Source: Rhizobium sp. Q54 (GTDB lineage: Bacteria > Pseudomonadota > Alphaproteobacteria > Rhizobiales > Xanthobacteraceae). From it: DNA of 46,803 nt. Position 1 is the first letter of the stretch; each line of letters begins with the position of its first letter. The notes beneath the pieces were generated by a model. That model worked only from the letters and a program-made list of their open reading frames with translations, was not told the DNA's origin and did not search any database. The translations under genes and the position numbers were made by a program. The stretch is from positions 1-46,803 of the forward strand of contig CAMAWF010000019.1 in assembly GCA_945861895.1 (NCBI GenBank). The letters run 5' to 3'. Shown here in pieces: positions 28,303 through 36,466 of this stretch.

Positions 28303-28583
28303 TGAAGGCCGCGGTGCTAATCGACGAACGTCACGTGCTGGATGCCGGGACCTTCGTTGAGATCGTGGTCTGGCGCCTGCCGCGGCCGGCTCGTGGCTCG
28401 GCCCACCGGTTCAAGTATCGGCTGGCGCTCGTCGTCGATGGGGTCTGCGTGCTGCGCTACGACAATGAGGCCGGCAAGGGTGACCACAGACACGTGCTGG
28501 ATGCGGAGGAGCGCTACGACTTCACCGCCCCAGAGACGCTCCTGGCGGATTTCTGGCGGGACGTGGAAGAACGGAGGCGATGA
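28302..28583 (+). CDS. tumE: TumE-family toxin (DUF6516)
   Basis: A 93-residue protein starting MKAAVLIDERHVLDAGTFVE. It has the pattern of the DUF6516/TumE family: ...VEIVVWRLPRP...FKYRLALVVDGVCVLRYDNEAGKGDHRHV...YDF..PETLLADFWRDVE, with a conserved-looking GDHRH stretch. The family is annotated as the toxin partner of a winged-helix protein. It stops 1 bp before the antitoxin ATG, so the two are one operon. Its start codon forms part of an inverted repeat and no Shine-Dalgarno is obvious. It lies between two copies of the argJ 3' end. Family assignment is from memory of the motif pattern; the biochemical target is unknown. Confidence 0.8.
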   Translation: MKAAVLIDERHVLDAGTFVEIVVWRLPRPARGSAHRFKYRLALVVDGVCVLRYDNEAGKGDHRHVLDAEERYDFTAPETLLADFWRDVEERRR

Positions 28584-28584
28584 G

Positions 28585-28926
28585 ATGAAGACCGTGACGC
28601 TGCAAATTGCTTCGCTTCAAGAGGTCAAGCGGCGGGCGCAGGACGCCTTCAAGGGCAAGAAGCAGGGCGCGCGCATCAGCTTCGCTACGCCGGAGGTTCT
28701 ATTCCGGCTCATGACCGCGAAACGTTGGGAACTGATCCGCGCCATGGCCGGCGCAGGACCGCTGACAATCCGAGAGGCGGCGCGTCGAGTGAGCCGCGAT
28801 GTGAAGGCCGTGCACGGCGACGTGCATGCACTGCTCAATGCCGGCGTCCTGCAGAAAACCGCGCGCGGCCTGGTCGTCTTCCCCTTCGACGCGATCCGCG
28901 TCGATGTCATGCTGCGGGCGGCTTGA
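28585..28926 (+). CDS. tumA: TumA-like winged-helix antitoxin (HVO_A0114 family)
   Basis: A 113-residue protein starting [21 protein letters not shown] Lys/Arg-rich N-terminal part is followed by a winged helix-turn-helix: [40 protein letters not shown] (recognition helix) and [20 protein letters not shown]. This is the HVO_A0114-like DNA-binding family that pairs with TumE toxins. GGAGGCG precedes the ATG, overlapping the end of tumE. It probably neutralises TumE and represses the operon through the dyad at 28254-28302. Ten bp after its stop the second argJ 3' copy begins. Confidence 0.82.
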   Translation: MKTVTLQIASLQEVKRRAQDAFKGKKQGARISFATPEVLFRLMTAKRWELIRAMAGAGPLTIREAARRVSRDVKAVHGDVHALLNAGVLQKTARGLVVFPFDAIRVDVMLRAA

Positions 28927-28936
28927 CGCCCTTCGC

Positions 28937-29096
28937 GCGCGATCCGGCCTATGACGAGGCGAGAGTGTCCGCCCGCATGAAACAGCCAAAAATCTCCCTG
29001 AAGGTGCAGCTTGGCATGGGCCGCGGGTGCGATCGCGTGCTGACCTGCGATCTCACCAAGGAGTATGTCGCCATCAACGGCGATTATCGCTCTTAA
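28937..29096 (+). pseudogene. Detached argJ 3'-end fragment (right copy of direct repeat)
   Basis: Encodes the last 52 residues of ArgJ ([16 protein letters not shown]...INGDYRS) and a TAA stop, without the rest of the gene or a start site. Compared with the argJ-linked copy it has two amino-acid changes (Lys370 to Arg, Arg392 to Cys) and two silent ones. It is joined to the sequence leading to mutT, so it is probably the original chromosomal 3' end, left behind when the cassette entered. It is unlikely to be expressed as a protein. Confidence 0.92.
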
Positions 29097-29188
29097 CAAT
29101 CGGTTAACCCCGTGATGAAGTGCGGCGGGCGTTCCGATATCGTTGAGCCGCTCTTAACCAGCGCTTGCTTATCTTCGAGGGAGAGGCC

Positions 29189-29593
29189 GTGAGTGTCGAA
29201 ATCGTGCTTGTCGCCGCCTGTGCCCTCGTCGATGCCGATGGGCGCGTTCTTATTGCCGAGCGCCCCGCGGGCAAGACGATGGCGGGTTTGTGGGAGTTCC
29301 CCGGCGGCAAGGTCGAAGCGGGCGAACGGCCGGAAGAAACCTTGATTCGTGAACTGAAGGAGGAACTCGGGATTGTCATCAGTGAGCCGTGCCTCGCGCC
29401 GCTCACCTTCGCCAGCCACACCTATCCGGGCTTTCATCTCCTGATGCCGCTCTATGTCTGCCGGCGCTGGGAGGGACAAGCCACCGCACGGGAAGGTCAA
29501 AGGCTCGCCTGGGTGAAGCCGAACCGGCTGCGTGACTACCCGATGCCGCCCGCAGACGAGCCGCTGGTATCGCATTTGATGGCGCTGTTGTGA
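29189..29593 (+). CDS. mutT: 8-oxo-dGTP diphosphatase MutT
   Basis: A 135-residue Nudix hydrolase. The Nudix box is GGKVEAGERPEETLIRELKE followed by ELG, matching GX5EX7REUXEEXGU. The N-terminus (VEIVLVAACALVDADGRVLI) and AERPAGKTMAGLWEFPGG are typical of MutT, which removes 8-oxo-dGTP from the nucleotide pool. The start is a GTG at 29189 with GGGAGAGG before it. It follows argJ in related genomes as well; here the toxin-antitoxin cassette has come between. Confidence 0.94.
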   Translation: MSVEIVLVAACALVDADGRVLIAERPAGKTMAGLWEFPGGKVEAGERPEETLIRELKEELGIVISEPCLAPLTFASHTYPGFHLLMPLYVCRRWEGQATAREGQRLAWVKPNRLRDYPMPPADEPLVSHLMALL

Positions 29594-29625
29594 TCCCGCC
29601 GCCAGGCCTGAACAGGATTGATCCG

Positions 29626-29811
29626 ATGAGCAGCTTCGCAATCTCGACCATCGACCGGTGCAAGCGCCTGCTCGCCGACGAGCGCGGCGCGTCCGCGATC
29701 GAATACGCGCTGATCGCCTCCGGAGTTGCCGGAGCCATCGTCGCCGCCATCACCACGCTCGGCGGCTCGGTGAGCGACATGTGGACAACCATCAAGAGCG
29801 CGTTCGGCTAG
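29626..29811 (+). CDS. Flp family type IVb pilin
   Basis: A 61-residue pre-pilin. A short leader (MSSFAISTIDRCKRLLADERG) ends at the prepilin peptidase site G/ASAIEYALIA, with the conserved Glu at +5, followed by one hydrophobic helix (LIASGVAGAIVAAITTLGG). The TadV/CpaA peptidase would trim it for assembly of Tad/Flp adhesion pili. No other tad/cpa genes are in the window, so it is an orphan. It follows mutT by 32 bp and is followed at once by a palindromic repeat that begins on its stop codon. Confidence 0.92.
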   Translation: MSSFAISTIDRCKRLLADERGASAIEYALIASGVAGAIVAAITTLGGSVSDMWTTIKSAFG

Positions 29812-29912
29812 AGCATGATCCCGAAAAGTGGGAACCTGTTTTCGGAAATGATCATGCTCAAACAAAAAACTAGAGCCGAGCCCCGATTCAATCGCAGCCG
29901 ATCAGACTCTAG
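29811..29912. repeat. Palindromic intergenic repeat after the pilin gene
   Basis: Two adjoining palindromes. The first (29811-29859) has ends GAGCATGATC and GATCATGCTC with an inner complementarity around CCGAAAA...TTTTCGG. The second (29870-29912) has arms CTAGAG and CTCTAG. This pair is a familiar dispersed element in Bradyrhizobium-like genomes. It could act as a transcription end or mRNA-stabilising hairpin between the convergent pilin and methyltransferase genes. Confidence 0.75.
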
Positions 29913-30808
29913 CTCCGGGGTTTTTCGCCCGCCGGTATTTCCTTGGTTCCCAGCGCATCGGCCAGCCGCCGCTTCGCCGATCCCGGCTTGAGCGGCTTCT
30001 GCTGGCTCTCGTGCGGCGCCCAGCCCGACAGCCAGACGATTTCGAAGGTTGCGCGTACGCGGCCGTCGGCATCGGCGAAGCGTTCGCGGTAAATCTCAGC
30101 CATACGCATCAGCGTTGCGCGCTTGAGCGGGGCGCGGCGCCGCTCGATCAATGCGTTCGTAGCTCCCATCCGGCGCAAGTCCTGCATCAACGCAAAGGGC
30201 GTGGCATAGCGCACGGCGATCCGGTCGGAATCGGCCACCGGCAGGGCGAAGTCCGCGCGCTGCAACAATGCCCCGAGCTCGCGCAGATCGGCGAACGGCG
30301 CGACACGCGGCGACAAGCCGCCCTCCACGTCCATTTCGGCGTCGGCGAAGGCCTCCCGCAGCTCGATCAATGTATCGCCGCCGATCAGCGCTGCAAGCAG
30401 CAGCCCGTCCGGCTTGAGCGCGCGCCGTATCTGCGCCAGCGTGCCGGGCAGATCGTTGACGAATTGCAGGGCCAACGCCGAGACGACGAGGTCGAGCGAG
30501 CCATCGGCAAACGGCAAAGCCTCTTCGTCGGCGGCGACCCGGCTGAATTTATTGTCGAGGCGGCTTGCGGCGGCATCGACGGCGACGATCGTTCCGATTT
30601 TTCCCGCGCGCATGACCGCGCGGCGCACGGCATCCGCCGGCGTGCCGAGATCGACGGCACGCTCGAACGACCGCAGCACCGCCGACAACCGCTCGGCAAA
30701 GTCGTCCGCCACGCGGTCGAGCAGGAATGTCGCCGGCCCGAGCGCCGCCGCTCGGCGCCGGCGCAGGCGCAACAATCGGCGGTCGAAAATGACAGGGTTT
30801 GGTGACAT
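29909..30808 (-). CDS. SAM-dependent methyltransferase (BioC/NDUFAF5-like)
   Basis: About 299 residues from the ATG at 30808 (MSPNPVIFDRRLLRLRRRRA). The N-terminal FDRRLLRLRRRRAA...FLLDRVADDFAERL and the Rossmann core (EALPFADGSLDLVVSALALQ, FVNDLPGTLAQIRRALKPDG) match alphaproteobacterial relatives of mitochondrial NDUFAF5, a complex I assembly factor, and more distantly BioC. The usual glycine-rich SAM motif I is weak (GTIVAVDAAAS). Residues 180-250 (GATNALIERRRAPLKRATLM) are also typical of that group. It is divergent from the comF-like gene. Substrate uncertain. Confidence 0.88.
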   Translation of the reverse strand: MSPNPVIFDRRLLRLRRRRAAALGPATFLLDRVADDFAERLSAVLRSFERAVDLGTPADAVRRAVMRAGKIGTIVAVDAAASRLDNKFSRVAADEEALPFADGSLDLVVSALALQFVNDLPGTLAQIRRALKPDGLLLAALIGGDTLIELREAFADAEMDVEGGLSPRVAPFADLRELGALLQRADFALPVADSDRIAVRYATPFALMQDLRRMGATNALIERRRAPLKRATLMRMAEIYRERFADADGRVRATFEIVWLSGWAPHESQQKPLKPGSAKRRLADALGTKEIPAGEKPRS

Positions 30809-30862
30809 AATTGATATTCGGCTTGCTGCGGGGGCAACTCGTAAGCAACGATTGCGGTGATT

Positions 30863-31660
30863 ATGCCATTGAGCGCCCAATACGACGAGCGGTCCCCGCG
30901 ACGCGCAAAGTTACTGGGCGCGATGCGCTCGGCTTTCGGCGCCGTCCGCGACTTCGCATTGCCGCCGTTGTGTCCGTCCTGCCGCGCGCCCTTGGGCGAT
31001 GGCATGGGCCTGTGCGCCGAATGCTGGTCGAAACTCTCCTTCATCGAGCCGCCGTTTTGCGCGCGGCTCGGTATCCCCTTCACCTACGATCCCGGCCCCG
31101 GCCTGTTGTCGATGCAGGCGATCGCCGATCCGCCGGCTTACGACCGTTCGCGCGCCGCCGTGCGCTATGACGACATCGCGCGCACGCTCGTTCATGCCTT
31201 CAAATATGGCGACCGGCTCGACTTCGCGCCGGTGATGGGCCGGTGGATGGCGCGGGCGGGGCGCGAATTGCTCGAAGGCGCCGACGCGCTGGTTCCCGTG
31301 CCGTTGCATTGGCGGCGGCTTTGGGCAAGGCGGTTTAACCAATCGGCGGCGCTGGCCATGGAGATATCCGGCGCGAGCGGCATTCCGGTCGTTCACGACA
31401 GTCTCAAGCGCGTGCGCGCGACCGTCCAGCAGGTCGGCTTGTCGAAGACCGAACGCGCGGAAAACGTGCAAGGCGCCTTCCGGGTTTCGGGCGAAGGCAA
31501 GGCCGGTATTGCGGGGCGCCGGCTTGTGCTGGTCGACGACGTGCTGACATCGGGTGCAACCGTCGATACCTGCGCGCGCGCCTTGTTGCGCGCGGGCGCC
31601 GCCCATGTGGACGTGCTGGTTTTTGCACGGGTTGTAGCCCCCGCGCGCACGCCCATATAA
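30863..31660 (+). CDS. ComF family protein (phosphoribosyltransferase fold)
   Basis: A 265-residue protein. The N-terminal double-zinc motif is LCPSCRAPLGDGMGLCAEC, and the C-terminal phosphoribosyltransferase domain has the PRPP loop RLVLVDDVLTSGATVDT. ALVPVPLHWRRLWARRFNQS is also standard for the family. In Gram-positive bacteria ComF serves DNA uptake; in Gram-negatives (GntX/ComF) the role is unclear. A GTG at 30857 is an alternative start. It begins a run of genes with grxC, a nitrilase and a DUF1178 protein. Confidence 0.9.
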   Translation: MPLSAQYDERSPRRAKLLGAMRSAFGAVRDFALPPLCPSCRAPLGDGMGLCAECWSKLSFIEPPFCARLGIPFTYDPGPGLLSMQAIADPPAYDRSRAAVRYDDIARTLVHAFKYGDRLDFAPVMGRWMARAGRELLEGADALVPVPLHWRRLWARRFNQSAALAMEISGASGIPVVHDSLKRVRATVQQVGLSKTERAENVQGAFRVSGEGKAGIAGRRLVLVDDVLTSGATVDTCARALLRAGAAHVDVLVFARVVAPARTPI

Positions 31661-31688
31661 TTGGATGTTCAGAGAAGCCCGAACCCAT

Positions 31689-31961
31689 ATGCCGCCGATC
31701 GAAATCTACACCACCCGGTTCTGTCCCTATTGTCGTGCGGCCAAAGCTCTGTTGACGCGGAAGGGCGCGGCCTATAGCGAAATCGACTTGGCCGGCAATT
31801 GGGAGCGGCGCGACGAAATGATCGAACGGGCGAACGGGTGCGTGACGGTGCCGCAGATATTCATCGGGTCGCTTCATGTCGGCGGCAGCGACGAGTTGCA
31901 CGCGCTTGAGCGTGCGGGAAAACTCGACGCATTGCTTGCCGGCGCGGGAGCGAAGCCATGA
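31689..31961 (+). CDS. grxC: Glutaredoxin 3
   Basis: A 90-residue dithiol glutaredoxin: MPPIEIYTTRFCPYC with the CPYC active site at Cys12 and Cys15, the cis-proline segment VTVPQIFIGSLHVGGSDEL, and standard length. It reduces disulfides and glutathione mixed disulfides in the cytoplasm. Its end overlaps the following nitrilase gene by 4 bp (ATGA), so they are co-translated. Confidence 0.95.
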   Translation: MPPIEIYTTRFCPYCRAAKALLTRKGAAYSEIDLAGNWERRDEMIERANGCVTVPQIFIGSLHVGGSDELHALERAGKLDALLAGAGAKP

Positions 31962-32830
31962 CGAAAGCCAGCTTCAAGGCCGGCATGATCCAGCTGCGCT
32001 CCGGCCTCGCCCCGCAGGCCAATATCGACGTCGCCGTGCGGCTGATCGGCGAGGCGAAGAAAGCCGGCGCGGCCTACGTGCTGACGCCGGAAATGACCAA
32101 CATCATGGAGGTCAAACGCGAGCGTTTGTTTGCCGGCATTGTTGCGGAAGAGGCCGATACTTCGCTGGCGACGCTGCGCGAACTGGCGCGCGCGCTCGGC
32201 ATCCACATCCATGTCGGCTCGCTCGCGATCAAGGTTTCGTCCGACAAGGCCGCCAACCGCTCGTTCCTGATCGATCCGAAGGGCGAAATCGTCGCGCGTT
32301 ACGACAAGATCCACATGTTCGATGTCGACCTTGCTGACGGCGAGAGCTACCGGGAATCGCGCAATTACCGTCCCGGCGACTTTGCGGTATTGACCGATCT
32401 GCCGTGGGGCCGGCTGGGGTTGAGCATTTGCTACGACCTGCGTTTCCCCGCGCTCTACCGCGCATTCGCGGAGGCCGATGCTTCGTTCATCGCGATCCCT
32501 TCCGCCTTTACCCGCGTCACCGGGGAAGCGCATTGGCATGTACTCCTGCGCGCGCGCGCGATCGAGAACGGCTGCTTCGTATTCGCCGCCGCGCAGGGCG
32601 GCAAGCACGAGAACGGGCGCGAAACCTTCGGCCATTCGCTGATCGTCGATCCCTGGGGCAGGGTTTTGGCCGAAGCAGGCACCGAGCCCGGCGTGATCCT
32701 GGCCGAGATCGATCCGGCGGCGGTCGCCGCGGCGCGGGCGCGAATTCCCTCGCTGCAGCACGGACGCCGTTTCGAGGTCGTCAAGCCGATGGCGCAGCCC
32801 ACGCATCTGCACGTGGTGGGCAAGCCATGA
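31958..32830 (+). CDS. Carbon-nitrogen hydrolase (nitrilase superfamily, Nit2-like)
   Basis: A 290-residue amidase with the Glu-Lys-Cys triad: Glu45 in LTPEMTN, Lys117 in YDKIHMFDVDL, Cys158 in LSICYDLRFPALYR. The pattern KIHMFDVDL...ESYRESRNYRPGD is that of the Nit1/Nit2 branch, which hydrolyses deaminated glutathione or omega-amides such as alpha-ketoglutaramate. Sitting directly after glutaredoxin suggests a glutathione-repair role; that is inference. Overlaps both neighbours by 4 bp. Confidence 0.92.
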   Translation: MTKASFKAGMIQLRSGLAPQANIDVAVRLIGEAKKAGAAYVLTPEMTNIMEVKRERLFAGIVAEEADTSLATLRELARALGIHIHVGSLAIKVSSDKAANRSFLIDPKGEIVARYDKIHMFDVDLADGESYRESRNYRPGDFAVLTDLPWGRLGLSICYDLRFPALYRAFAEADASFIAIPSAFTRVTGEAHWHVLLRARAIENGCFVFAAAQGGKHENGRETFGHSLIVDPWGRVLAEAGTEPGVILAEIDPAAVAAARARIPSLQHGRRFEVVKPMAQPTHLHVVGKP

Positions 32831-33297
32831 TCCGTTACGCGCTGGTCTGCAACCGCAGCCACAATTTCGAAAGCTGGTTCCAAGATTCCGCCGCCTACGA
32901 CAAGCAGTCCAAGCGCGGGCTGGTGAGTTGTCCGCATTGCGGCTCGTCAAAGGTAGAAAAGGCAATCATGGCGCCGCGGCTGGCGTCATCCGAACAGCGC
33001 GAAGCGCCGGCCGAGATGCCCCCGGCCGCCGCCGCGGCGGAGGAAAAGACGCCGGTTGCGATGGTGTCGCCGCAAGAACATGAGTTTCGCAAAAAGCTCA
33101 AGGAACTGCGCGACCATCTGACCAAGAATGCCGACCATGTCGGACCGAAATTCCCCGAGGAAGCGCGCAAGATGCACTACGGCGAGATCGAGCACCGCTC
33201 GATCTACGGCGAAGCCTCCCCCGATGACGCCAAAGCGCTGGCCGAGGAGGGCATCGAATTTCATCCGCTGCCGGTGCTGCCGGATGACCGGAATTGA
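32827..33297 (+). CDS. DUF1178 family protein
   Basis: A 156-residue protein starting MIRYALVCNRSHNFESWFQD. An N-terminal zinc-ribbon-like part (CNRSHNFESWF...VSCPHCGSSKVEKAIMAP) is followed by a Pro/Ala/Glu-rich linker and a C-terminal helical segment ending EARKMHYGEIEHRSIYGEAS. This is DUF1178, a family found mainly in proteobacteria next to the nitrilase gene. Function unknown. It overlaps the nitrilase stop (ATGA). Confidence 0.93.
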   Translation: MIRYALVCNRSHNFESWFQDSAAYDKQSKRGLVSCPHCGSSKVEKAIMAPRLASSEQREAPAEMPPAAAAAEEKTPVAMVSPQEHEFRKKLKELRDHLTKNADHVGPKFPEEARKMHYGEIEHRSIYGEASPDDAKALAEEGIEFHPLPVLPDDRN

Positions 33298-33306
33298 CGG
33301 TCTTCC

Positions 33307-33411
33307 GTCATTCCGGGACGGCGCGCAGCGCCGGGCCCGGAATCCAGATGCAAGAATTGAACATGTTTTTGGATTCCGGGTTCGCAAGCTTCGCTTGTGC
33401 CCCGGAATGAC
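33307..33411. repeat. Cloverleaf-like palindromic intergenic repeat
   Basis: Outer arms GTCATTCCGGG (33307-33317) and CCCGGAATGAC (33401-33411) are perfect complements. Inside lie a small GC hairpin (about 33318-33333), a second pair of arms CCCGGAATCC (33336-33345) and GGATTCCGGG (33371-33380), and a third hairpin (CAAGC...GCTTG, about 33384-33397). It fills the gap between the convergent DUF1178 and EamA genes. Elements of this form are dispersed in Bradyrhizobium-like genomes. Confidence 0.85.
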
Positions 33412-33414
33412 GAG

Positions 33415-34314
33415 TTAGTGCATCCACACCAATAGCGCGACACCGGCAACCACCAGCACGATCCCGAGCGCCTCGCGCGGCGTGGTCGCCTGCTTGAAGA
33501 TGAAGCGCGAGATCGCCTGCGCAAACAGCACTTCCACCAGCGCCAGCGTGCGCACGCTTGCCGCAGTCGCTATCGCAAAGGCGAGGAACCAGAATTCCGA
33601 GGCGAAGGCCCCCATGAAGCCCGCGAACATCGACGGCCGCCAGGCCCGCGCAATGGCGCGCAGCACGCCGGGGTCGCGCAGCGCCAGATACAGCGACAAC
33701 ACCGCCGCCTGCAGCACCAATCCCACCGCGAGCGTGAACGTTGCGCCGAGCACGAAGTCCGGCTGTTCGAGCGCCAGAATGGCGCCGCGATAACTGGTGG
33801 CGGACAGCGCGAACATCGAGCCCGCGCCAAGGCCGATCAGCGTCGAGCGCATGCTGCCGCCGGCGCCTGCACCGGGCTTGAGCGCCATCACAACCACGCC
33901 CGCGGTCGCGATCAATATGGCGGTGGCGATCGGCGGCGTGACGGTATCGCCGAGAAAAATCAGGCCGAACAGCGCCACCTGCACCGGCTCGGTCTTGATA
34001 TAGGCATAGGCGACGACAAACGAGCGCTCGCCCATGGCGGCGAGCATCAGTGCGGTCGCCAGCACCTGCGCCAGCGAGCCGGCGAGCACCCATGGCCAAT
34101 AGGCAAGCGGTACTTGCGGCAACTCCCGGCCGGTCGCGAGCAGCAGGACGGCAAGAAAGATCAACGCGAAGGGAAATCCGAACAGGAAGCGCACGTGCGT
34201 GGCGCCGACCGTGCCGAGGCTGGCGGTCAATTCGCGCTGCATGGCATTGCGCACGGTCTGCGCGGCGGCCGCCAGCAGCGTGAAGACTATCCAGAGCGAA
34301 CTTGAATCGATCAT
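33415..34314 (-). CDS. EamA/DMT-family transporter
   Basis: A 299-residue integral membrane protein with about ten hydrophobic segments in two related halves, the drug/metabolite transporter pattern. Recognisable parts are the first helix SLWIVFTLLAAAAQTVRNAM, AYAYIKTEPVQVALFGLIFLGDTVTPP at the end of the first half, and LVEVLFAQAISRFIFKQATTPREALG at the end of the second. It ends in WMH. Substrate unknown. It lies 37 bp after ubiG in the same direction. Confidence 0.9.
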   Translation of the reverse strand: MIDSSSLWIVFTLLAAAAQTVRNAMQRELTASLGTVGATHVRFLFGFPFALIFLAVLLLATGRELPQVPLAYWPWVLAGSLAQVLATALMLAAMGERSFVVAYAYIKTEPVQVALFGLIFLGDTVTPPIATAILIATAGVVVMALKPGAGAGGSMRSTLIGLGAGSMFALSATSYRGAILALEQPDFVLGATFTLAVGLVLQAAVLSLYLALRDPGVLRAIARAWRPSMFAGFMGAFASEFWFLAFAIATAASVRTLALVEVLFAQAISRFIFKQATTPREALGIVLVVAGVALLVWMH

Positions 34315-34351
34315 GCGGGAGACACGGAAAGACAGCGGCGCGCAGCCTTTA

Positions 34352-35110
34352 TCACGCGCCTTTCGCCGCCACGACCATGTAGTTCACGTCCATGTCGGCG
34401 GACAATTGCCAGCGGTCGGCGAACAGATTGTAGATCACGCCTTTTTCAGCCGCGATCCGCATTCCGCTCTGCTCCAGCGCGATTTCCAACTCGTTCGGCG
34501 TAACGAACTTGTCCCATTGATGCGTGCCGCGCGGCAGCCAGCGCAGCACATATTCGGCGCCGACGATGGCGAGCGCGAAACTTTTCAGCGTGCGGTTGAG
34601 CGTCGCGACGATCAGCAAGCCGCCGGGCTTTACCATCGCGGCGCAAGTTTCGACGAACAGCCGGACGTCGGCGACATGCTCGACCACTTCCATCGCCAGC
34701 ACCAGGTCGAAACTTTCCTGCGCGGCAGCTAAATCCTCCGCCGTCGTGCTGCGATAGTCGACCTTCACCCCGGCCGCGGCCGCGTGCTCGGTTGCCACCG
34801 CGATGTTGCTTGCGGAGGGGTCGGCGCCGACCACGTCGGCGCCCAGCCGCGCCAGCGGCTCGGCCAAAATGCCGCCGCCGCAGCCGATATCGAGAATCCG
34901 CAGCCCGCCGAGGCAGTCGAGCTTCTTCGGGTCGTGGCTGAAGTGGGCGGTGGCCCGATCGCGGATATAGGCCAGCCGCACCGGATTGAACTTGTGCAGC
35001 GCCGCCATCGGGCCGCGCGGGTCCCACCACTCGCCGGCGAGCCGGGAGAAACGTTCGACCTCGGCGTCATCCACCGTGGCAGAAGCGGCGCGGGCTCGTG
35101 TGTTAACCAT
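34352..35110 (-). CDS. ubiG: Ubiquinone biosynthesis O-methyltransferase UbiG
   Basis: A 252-residue SAM methyltransferase that performs both O-methylations in ubiquinone synthesis. It starts [21 protein letters not shown], then [30 protein letters not shown], a UbiG hallmark. SAM motif I is [19 protein letters not shown] (73-91), followed by [25 protein letters not shown] and [12 protein letters not shown]. The C-terminal [14 protein letters not shown] and [10 protein letters not shown] fit. It is divergent from lysC across an 89-bp region. Confidence 0.96.
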   Translation of the reverse strand: MVNTRARAASATVDDAEVERFSRLAGEWWDPRGPMAALHKFNPVRLAYIRDRATAHFSHDPKKLDCLGGLRILDIGCGGGILAEPLARLGADVVGADPSASNIAVATEHAAAAGVKVDYRSTTAEDLAAAQESFDLVLAMEVVEHVADVRLFVETCAAMVKPGGLLIVATLNRTLKSFALAIVGAEYVLRWLPRGTHQWDKFVTPNELEIALEQSGMRIAAEKGVIYNLFADRWQLSADMDVNYMVVAAKGA

Positions 35111-35199
35111 ACGCTCTTCTCGCTTAACAACAGGCTCAGGTTGCGGGTGGTGACACCCACCGGTATGTATACGCGTCTTTTCAGTTTTCCGGGATAGCC

Positions 35200-36453
35200 A
35201 TGGCTCGGCTGGTGATGAAATTCGGCGGAACGTCGGTCGCCGACATCGACCGCATCCGCAATGTCGCGCGCCACGTCAAGCGCGAGGTCGACGCCGGCCA
35301 TGACGTCGCCGTCGTGGTCTCGGCCATGGCCGGGCGCACCGACGAATTGGTCAAGTGGTCGCGCGAGGCGTCCAGGCTGCACGACGCGCGCGAATACGAT
35401 GCCGTGGTCGCCTCCGGTGAACAGATCACCGCCGGACTGCTGGCTATCGTGTTGCAAGACATCGGCGTCAGCGCGCGTTCCTGGCAAGGCTGGCAATTGC
35501 CGATCTTCACCAGCAATGCACACGGCGCGGCGCGCATCCTGGACATCAACGGCGCCGAATTGATCAAGCGCTTCAAGGAGCGCGGCGAGGTCGCCGTCAT
35601 CGCCGGTTTCCAGGGCATGCACAAGGAGACCGGCCGCATCACCACGCTCGGGCGCGGCGGCTCCGATACCTCCGCCGTGGCGATCGCCGCCGCCATCGGC
35701 GCCGACCGTTGCGACATCTACACCGATGTCGACGGCGTCTACACCACCGACCCGCGCGTGGTGCCAAAGGCGCAACGGCTCGACAAGATCGCCTACGAGG
35801 AAATGCTGGAGCTCGCCTCGCTTGGGGCCAAAGTGATGCAGGTGCGCTCGGTCGAACTCGGCATGGTGCATAATGTGCGTATCTTTGTGCGTTCAAGCTT
35901 CGAGAAGCCGGAAGCCATCGACCCGCACGCCGCTCCGTCGGGTACACTCATTTGCGATGAGGTTGAAATCGTGGAACAGCAAATCGTCACCGGAATAGCG
36001 TTCTCCAAGGACGAGGCGCAGATTTCGATCCGCCGCGTGCAGGACAAGCCCGGCGTCGCCGCGGCGATCTTCGGGCCGCTGGCGGCAAGCAACATCAACG
36101 TCGACATGATCGTGCAGAACGTGTCCGCCGACGGAAAGACCACCGATCTCACCTTCACCGTGCCCTCGGCCGACTACGAGCGCGCGCGCGACACCATCTC
36201 CAAGGCCAAGGACGCCATCGGCTACGAGCGGCTCGACGGCGCCACCGATGTCGCCAAGGTCTCGGTCATCGGCATTGGAATGCGCAGCCACGCCGGCGTC
36301 GCCGCCAAGGCGTTCGGCGCATTGGCGGAGCGCAACATCAACATCCGCGCCATCACCACCTCCGAGATCAAGTTCTCGCTGCTGATCGACGCCGCCTATA
36401 CGGAGCTTGCCGTGCGCACGCTGCACACGCTCTACGGGCTGGATAAATCTTGA
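35200..36453 (+). CDS. lysC: Aspartate kinase
   Basis: A 417-residue kinase for the first step from aspartate to lysine, threonine, methionine and diaminopimelate. It begins [20 protein letters not shown], with the ATP site KFGGTS and the substrate segment [16 protein letters not shown]. Two ACT domains occupy the last ~150 residues ([20 protein letters not shown] and [20 protein letters not shown]), so feedback control by lysine or threonine is expected. The 89 bp upstream include a GGGTG/CACCC dyad (35145-35158). The oxidoreductase gene follows 13 bp later. Confidence 0.97.
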   Translation: MARLVMKFGGTSVADIDRIRNVARHVKREVDAGHDVAVVVSAMAGRTDELVKWSREASRLHDAREYDAVVASGEQITAGLLAIVLQDIGVSARSWQGWQLPIFTSNAHGAARILDINGAELIKRFKERGEVAVIAGFQGMHKETGRITTLGRGGSDTSAVAIAAAIGADRCDIYTDVDGVYTTDPRVVPKAQRLDKIAYEEMLELASLGAKVMQVRSVELGMVHNVRIFVRSSFEKPEAIDPHAAPSGTLICDEVEIVEQQIVTGIAFSKDEAQISIRRVQDKPGVAAAIFGPLAASNINVDMIVQNVSADGKTTDLTFTVPSADYERARDTISKAKDAIGYERLDGATDVAKVSVIGIGMRSHAGVAAKAFGALAERNINIRAITTSEIKFSLLIDAAYTELAVRTLHTLYGLDKS

Positions 36454-36466
36454 AAGCCGTTTTGCG

